A DNA stretch of 64,000 nt, taken from NCBI RefSeq assembly GCF_011319465.1, contig NZ_RCMB01000013.1, positions 62,001-126,000 of the forward strand, given 5' to 3'. Shown piece by piece: positions 60,323-64,000 of this stretch. The DNA is from Candidatus Nitrosotalea sp. TS. Lineage in GTDB: Archaea; Thermoproteota; Nitrososphaeria; Nitrososphaerales; Nitrosopumilaceae. A program made the translations under genes and the position numbers. How positions within the stretch are numbered: position 1 is the first letter of the stretch; each line of letters opens with the position of its first letter. Below the pieces are notes generated by a model that saw only the letters and a list, made by a program, of their open reading frames with translations, was not told the DNA's origin and did no database searches.

Positions 60323-60514
60323 CTAACTTTCAACTAGCAAATCAAGATACTCTTTTGCAATCGATACATCAAATTCCAAGTATCTCTTTGAGACTCGTGT
60401 ATCTCTAATGATGGCATGCATTTCAGAAGTCAGTTGGTCTGCTTTTTTCAGTAACACCGGTGCATCGTGTGGTAGATAACCAGTATTCTTTAGATGAATC
60501 ATGAAACGATCCAT
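60323..60514 (-). CDS. small helical protein
   Basis: 63 residues, MDRFMIHLKNTGYLPHDAPV, LLKKADQLTSEMHAIIRDTR, YLEFDVSIAKEYLDLLVES. All-helical; it ends 12 nt before the DUF309 start on the same strand. No family. Confidence 0.5.
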   Translation of the reverse strand: MDRFMIHLKNTGYLPHDAPVLLKKADQLTSEMHAIIRDTRVSKRYLEFDVSIAKEYLDLLVES

Positions 60515-60598
60515 GTCGTATCAACATTGTAATTTCTTAAAATTGTTAGCTATTCCCTCGTTAAGATTTATATGAACTATTAAAAGGACTCACAATAC

Positions 60599-60961
60599 AT
60601 GTCCATGATTGAAGTTACACGAGATGTAAAGAATCCTCTACTTTCAAGAAGAGAGATTACGTGTACGTTCAAAGGACTTGCAGGCAGGCTCAAGAGATTA
60701 GAAGCTGCAGATATGATATCAAAGCAATTCAATCTTGAAGGCAAGATTGTCATTCCAATAAATCTCAAAAATGAGACCGGTAGGCCAACACTTTCAGGTA
60801 CGTTCTATGTCTATGAAGACGAAAAGTTGGCAAAGGAACACCTCAAAGCAGCAGTATTCAAAAGACTAGAGAAGGCCAAGGCAGCACCTGCAAAAGAAGC
60901 CGAGCCAGCACAAGCAGCAGAAGCCAAGCCTGCTGAAGAGAAGAAGGAAGAGACAAAGTAA
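60599..60961 (+). CDS. rps24e: 30S ribosomal protein S24e
   Basis: 120 residues. IEVTRDVKNPLLSRREITCT, RLEAADMISKQFNLEGKIVI, GTFYVYEDEKLAKEH are S24e signatures; an Ala/Glu/Lys-rich C-terminal tail follows. TTTATATG lies about 30 nt before the start. Translationally coupled to rps27ae. Confidence 0.95.
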   Translation: MSMIEVTRDVKNPLLSRREITCTFKGLAGRLKRLEAADMISKQFNLEGKIVIPINLKNETGRPTLSGTFYVYEDEKLAKEHLKAAVFKRLEKAKAAPAKEAEPAQAAEAKPAEEKKEETK

Positions 60962-61134
60962 TGGCAGGCAAGAAAGGCTCAAGCCCTTCAGTTTACAAGT
61001 ACTACAAGGTAAAAGATGACAAGGCGGAGAAAACAAAAAAAGAATGCTCAAGATGCGGCAAGGGAGTTTTCATGTCAGATCACAAGGACAGACGAACTTG
61101 CGGCAAGTGCGGCTATACCGAGTTCACGAAATAA
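60961..61134 (+). CDS. rps27ae: 30S ribosomal protein S27ae
   Basis: 57 residues; MAGKKGSSPSVYKYYKVKDD, then the C4 zinc ribbon ECSRCGKGVF ... RRTCGKCGYTEF. Its ATG overlaps the S24e stop by one base (TAATG), a common archaeal arrangement. Confidence 0.95.
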   Translation: MAGKKGSSPSVYKYYKVKDDKAEKTKKECSRCGKGVFMSDHKDRRTCGKCGYTEFTK

Positions 61135-61840
61135 TCAATAGAGTTTCTTCTTTCTCAGTTTTGAGGATTTTTGTTCTATTTGCTCTAGTTTTTGAACCAG
61201 AGATGGATCAATTTTGGTCTTTGCAAGCACATCGGCAGGAATCTTTACTATGTTTTGGTCAAGTGCAACATTTATTGTAGGTAATTTCTTTTGAATCCAA
61301 TTTTTTAATACCTTATCTTCAAGTTTGTAATCACGGAAACCCCTCTGGAAATTTCTTTGTTATATGTAACAAGAGTGTCTTGTCATCAAACACTGAACGA
61401 GGCTCAAACAATCTAGTGGTATCAGCATACATACTCTCAAAGAGATTTCCCGTAATCTCATCTGAGACCATCTCCATCTTGGACATTCTTTTAACCAATT
61501 CAAGATAATGCAGAAACTCATGGGCAAGTATAGCGTGTATTGTGCCTTTTAACCCATAGGCGACAAGCGGGGCAGTGATTTGAATAATGATCTCTACCCT
61601 CTCGTTTGCAATTACAGGAAGTGTTCTTGCAAAAAGGATTCCATAGTCAAAGGAGCCACTAGGTTGTGAGATTACAATTGATGGCTCCACATATGCCAAT
61701 GGAAAATTTATTCCAGATGCCTTCTCTATCCTACTTACACCCTCAAGTATGATATCAAACCTCTTAACGATTAGTGAGTGAATTTTGTCTGATAGAACAC
61801 CGTTTTTGTGAGCTTCGTTTACTTTTAACAGCGGATCCAA
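61135..61840 (-). CDS. HExxH metallopeptidase-like protein (frameshifted)
   Basis: Residues 1-168 (61331-61840) include AILAHEFLHYLELVKRMSKM, a zinc HExxH motif, and an acidic helix about 20 residues later (EMVSDEITGNLFES) that could supply the third ligand. Near 61340 a G4 run with one G too many hides EGFRDYKLEDKVLKNWIQKK and the C-terminal tail to 61135. Full length about 235 residues. Possibly an archaeal minigluzincin-type protease; substrate unknown. Confidence 0.65.
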
Positions 61841-61952
61841 TTAAAAAAAACTGGAATCCGACTATAATAAAACCTTGATATCAATCCCATTCAGATCTTT
61901 GCATACTTGAGCCTAGAGAACCCCTTACCAAAGGTGTAGAAGTGTTCTTAGA

Positions 61953-62105
61953 TCATCCTTTCTTTTTGTACGAGTCCAAGAGCTTGTCAACGAAGATGCT
62001 ATTGTCAAGGTCAGGATTTGCTTTCTTTGCATCATGAACTGCCTTAAGAAACCTTACAAATGTTGCTTCTTTGACGGTAATTGTCTTGTATTCTTTACGG
62101 GGCAA
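61953..62105 (-). CDS. small conserved basic protein (50 aa)
   Basis: TTG start: MPRKEYKTITVKEATFVRFL, KAVHDAKKANPDLDNSIFVD, KLLDSYKKKG. A strand YKTITV followed by helices resembles a ribbon-helix-helix fold (ITVKEATFVRF, SIFVDKLLDSY). TTTATCAA ~28 nt upstream supports a leaderless gene. Could be a small transcription regulator. Confidence 0.5.
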   Translation of the reverse strand: MPRKEYKTITVKEATFVRFLKAVHDAKKANPDLDNSIFVDKLLDSYKKKG

Positions 62106-62217
62106 TAATATAGAAATACAGAGGCCTTTGATAAATTCTTGGTAGAAATTTTATAGAAATTCGATATAAAGTTGACTATAGAGTGGAAACAAGAGCAAAA
62201 ATCAGTGCAGTTGCAGA

Positions 62218-62505
62218 TCAATGACCTTTTCTTCTCAAGTATTCAATATCAACAGCCATTTTCATCATTGCAGACTCTATTTTGGAGAATTCTTCAAGCA
62301 GTTTATCATCTGTACTTGTTTTGGCAAGACTGCATTGTATTTTCATCACTATTTTTGCCATATCATAGAGAGTTGGTATCAGATCAACAACAGAGCCATC
62401 AGTTCTCGATTTAAGAACAAGTCTACTGTTACGTACTAGTGAAGAGTTTGCATGACCAATAAATTCATCCCCAATCATTGCTTTGTTTGAATCAGAAATA
62501 ATCAT
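62218..62505 (-). CDS. hypothetical helical protein (95 aa)
   Basis: IISDSNKAMIGDEFIGHANS, VLKSRTDGSVVDLIPTLYDM, LLEEFSKIESAMMKMAVDIE. Short beta N-terminus and helical C-terminus. No family recognised. Confidence 0.5.
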   Translation of the reverse strand: MIISDSNKAMIGDEFIGHANSSLVRNSRLVLKSRTDGSVVDLIPTLYDMAKIVMKIQCSLAKTSTDDKLLEEFSKIESAMMKMAVDIEYLRRKGH

Positions 62506-62569
62506 ATAAAATAATTTGTCTCATATCATACAAGCGATAATATTGGATCGCGTTTTCCAATTTCGGATA

Positions 62570-63037
62570 CTAATCCTTGTCACTTAATTTATCCAAAAAT
62601 TCTCTAATGGATTCATAATACGCAAACTCTCCCAAGATAGTTTTAACAGACTTTATCATCACCGCACGAATATTACTATCGAAATTTTTCTCTAGGATTT
62701 TTTTCAAGTATTGTGGATTATCAAGACAATCAAATACGTTGGCATTGTATTCTTCTTTCAACTTGGCAGTTACCTTATCAAATATAGAATGACCCATAGT
62801 AACCAACGTACTCTCTATTGCCAGTCCGACAAGAATTCGTTTTGGTTTTTTATCCAAGTTACTGATTGAAGATTTTGTTTCTATTTCCTCATATTTTGTA
62901 CTTTTTCTGTGTTTTTTTCCTGTCATTAATTCCATGTATTGAAAATTACAGACAGGATTAGAACAGTGATAATTTCCTGAGCCTGGATCAAATTCGATCA
63001 ACGGTTGTTCACAGTCTGGACAATGCACTATCACCAA
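62570..63037 (-). CDS. zinc-ribbon protein with paralogous signalling-type domain
   Basis: 155 residues. N-terminal ribbon: VHCPDCEQPLIEFDPGSGNY, HCSNPVCNFQY (C-x2-C...C-x4-C). After a charged linker comes the same domain as in 56929-57216: ILVGLAIESTLVTMGHSIFD, KLKEEYNANVFDCLDNPQYL, KKILEKNF, REFLDKLSDKD. The ribbon could bind nucleic acid, with the domain as sensor or oligomeriser. Confidence 0.6.
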   Translation of the reverse strand: MVIVHCPDCEQPLIEFDPGSGNYHCSNPVCNFQYMELMTGKKHRKSTKYEEIETKSSISNLDKKPKRILVGLAIESTLVTMGHSIFDKVTAKLKEEYNANVFDCLDNPQYLKKILEKNFDSNIRAVMIKSVKTILGEFAYYESIREFLDKLSDKD

Positions 63038-63106
63038 ATATTACCTCGTACCGGACTTGTGTCAGACATTTATTTATGTATGATCAATGCTCCAAGTCTG
63101 AATCAT

Positions 63107-63499
63107 CTAGGAAAAATGTTTTTTTATATTCCCGACCTCAATTTTTATCCATTCACAAAAGATTTGCCAAGTCATATTGTCAGTATCGGCCCACTGGAAA
63201 AACGTGAACATTATCCCAGTAGAACTCTCCGAAAAAGGAACAATTCTCAGATATGCTGGCGTCATATGTTGTTCAGTTGGTCCCGCATAGATGTCAATTA
63301 GACCTGCCTTGGAATCTATTTCAAATCGTATGAAGACTTCTCCTATTGGCGTTACTGCCTTGTACTTGCCGTCAACAGAAGATATCTCTTTTACAAACTG
63401 CGTGCTCCACTTTGGCAGATTTTCAACATTAGATAAGAATTTGAAAACCTTGTCTTTAGGTACTGATACAACACAAGTTTCTGTAATAGAATTCAACAT
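63107..63499 (-). CDS. SRPBCC-fold (CoxG/START-like) protein
   Basis: 130 residues: SITETCVVSVPKDKVFKFLS, NVENLPKWSTQFVKEISSVD, YKAVTPIGEVFIRFEID, IVPFSESSTGIMFTFFQWAD, then a C-terminal helix. Same fold type as 12038-12520. Hydrophobic ligand binding is probable. Confidence 0.75.
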   Translation of the reverse strand: MLNSITETCVVSVPKDKVFKFLSNVENLPKWSTQFVKEISSVDGKYKAVTPIGEVFIRFEIDSKAGLIDIYAGPTEQHMTPAYLRIVPFSESSTGIMFTFFQWADTDNMTWQIFCEWIKIEVGNIKKHFS

Positions 63500-63587
63500 T
63501 GTTAGTTTTTGTGAGATTTACTTTAATGTTGTTTTTTGATTTATGGTATATCAGAGGTGTTCATGTGATATAATATGTAAAACATCA

Positions 63588-63968
63588 CTATTTCATAATA
63601 ATTATTTTGTTAAAATCAAATAATTTACATTTGCAGTTTGTTTCAAGTATGCTAGATATGCTTGGTTCTACATCTTGCCCTGCAACGAATCTTTTCAGCG
63701 GGATTCCACCATCAGATTTCATCATAATCTTAAATGATGTTTCAGATTCTCTTTTGAGTTTAATATCATAGATGGTTTTCTTATGCTTACGGCCTGAGTT
63801 TTCATACAAAACTACAGGTTGCCCCTCCAGTCTTCCCAGTTTTTCTAGTGCATTAGGTGTAATCTCATTTTCTGTGTCTATTTCCATAACAACTTCTGTA
63901 CTGAACTTCACCGGATCTGAAGGAATTTTTGAGATGACATGCATTTTGTGAATTAAAACTCCATCCAA
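63588..63968 (-). CDS. hypothetical beta-rich protein, start possibly outside window
   Basis: At least 126 residues: HKMHVISKIPSDPVKFSTEV, VMEIDTENEITPNALEKLGR, LEGQPVVLYENSGRKHKKTI, SILETNCKCKLFDF. The frame remains open to the right edge (reading KKID before the listed TTG), so the true start may lie outside the window. Fold resembles an archaeal translation- or tRNA-related OB/PUA domain at most; not assigned. Confidence 0.5.
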   Translation of the reverse strand: MDGVLIHKMHVISKIPSDPVKFSTEVVMEIDTENEITPNALEKLGRLEGQPVVLYENSGRKHKKTIYDIKLKRESETSFKIMMKSDGGIPLKRFVAGQDVEPSISSILETNCKCKLFDFNKIIIMK

Positions 63969-63984
63969 GTCAATCTTTTTTTGA

Positions 63985-64000
63985 AGAGAAACGTTTCTCT
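63985..64000. promoter_or_regulatory. perfect 16-bp palindrome at window edge
   Basis: AGAGAAACGTTTCTCT is self-complementary over 16 bp. It lies 17 nt upstream of the listed start of the leftward gene and may be an operator, or internal to that gene if its frame extends. Confidence 0.4.

Noticed and set aside
1-64000. Defence island, prophage or integrated plasmid
   Set aside because: No integrase, phage structural genes, toxin-antitoxin pair, Cas genes or tRNA-associated attachment repeats were found; the single methyltransferase has no partner nuclease.

Overview
The window is a gene-dense stretch of an archaeal chromosome from the Thaumarchaeota/Nitrososphaeria (ammonia-oxidiser-like) lineage; the genus is not resolved. 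The lineage call rests on TFB, Alba, ribosomal proteins S24e and S27ae, archaeal Elp3, archaeal-type class I LysRS, the archaeal shikimate entry enzymes (ADH synthase and DHQ synthase II), a GHMP-type shikimate kinase, ThiD-ThiN, a PEFG-CTERM-like tail, and many apparently leaderless genes with an A/T-rich TATA element about 25-30 nt before the start codon. No CRISPR array, insertion sequence, integrase or rRNA was seen. One tRNA-Arg(GCG) is present.

A dominant technical feature is that about 25 otherwise good genes are broken by single-base shifts, often in homopolymers. They include TFB, elp3, thiC, aroE, tyrA, mqnC, the aquaporin and the EMC3/YidC-like insertase. Both halves are preserved, so I read these mainly as assembly or sequencing indels and annotate the pieces as parts of one gene.

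Layout. 1-10 kb: TldD/PmbA end, CaCA exchanger, two stand-alone Lrp/AsnC RAM-domain proteins around purM, elp3, lysS, a coiled-coil protein, and an MFS exporter with its MarR regulator and a very clear palindromic operator. 10-13 kb: Dps/ferritin-like protein, TFB, SRPBCC protein, PD-(D/E)XK-like protein. 13-24 kb: mostly lineage-specific small exported, membrane and zinc-finger proteins, an NHL-repeat PEFG protein, the EMC3/YidC-like insertase, RHH regulators and a stomatin-like protein. 24-29 kb: a cluster of zinc-ribbon proteins, rlmN and small proteins. 29-35 kb: HxlR regulator and pirin with a palindromic operator, alcohol dehydrogenase, tRNA, aquaporin, peroxiredoxin and a Pro-rich protein with a near-identical internal direct repeat. 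35-37.7 kb: ubiD and an mqnC-like gene, convergent, suggesting futalosine-type menaquinone synthesis.

37.9-51 kb holds almost the whole shikimate, chorismate and tyrosine route in two blocks: ADH synthase and DHQ synthase II; then, after a DNA methyltransferase and Alba, aroD, aroE, shikimate kinase, aroA, aroC, a chorismate mutase-aminotransferase fusion and tyrA. 51-54 kb is a thiamine block with thiC and thiDN divergent from a 55-bp promoter region. 54-64 kb carries nucleotide-sugar type enzymes, a hemerythrin, a SlyD-like FKBP, apgM, DUF309, the rps24e-rps27ae pair, an HExxH metallopeptidase-like protein and several lineage-specific proteins, including two members of a paralogous family that also has a truncated copy near 28.8 kb.
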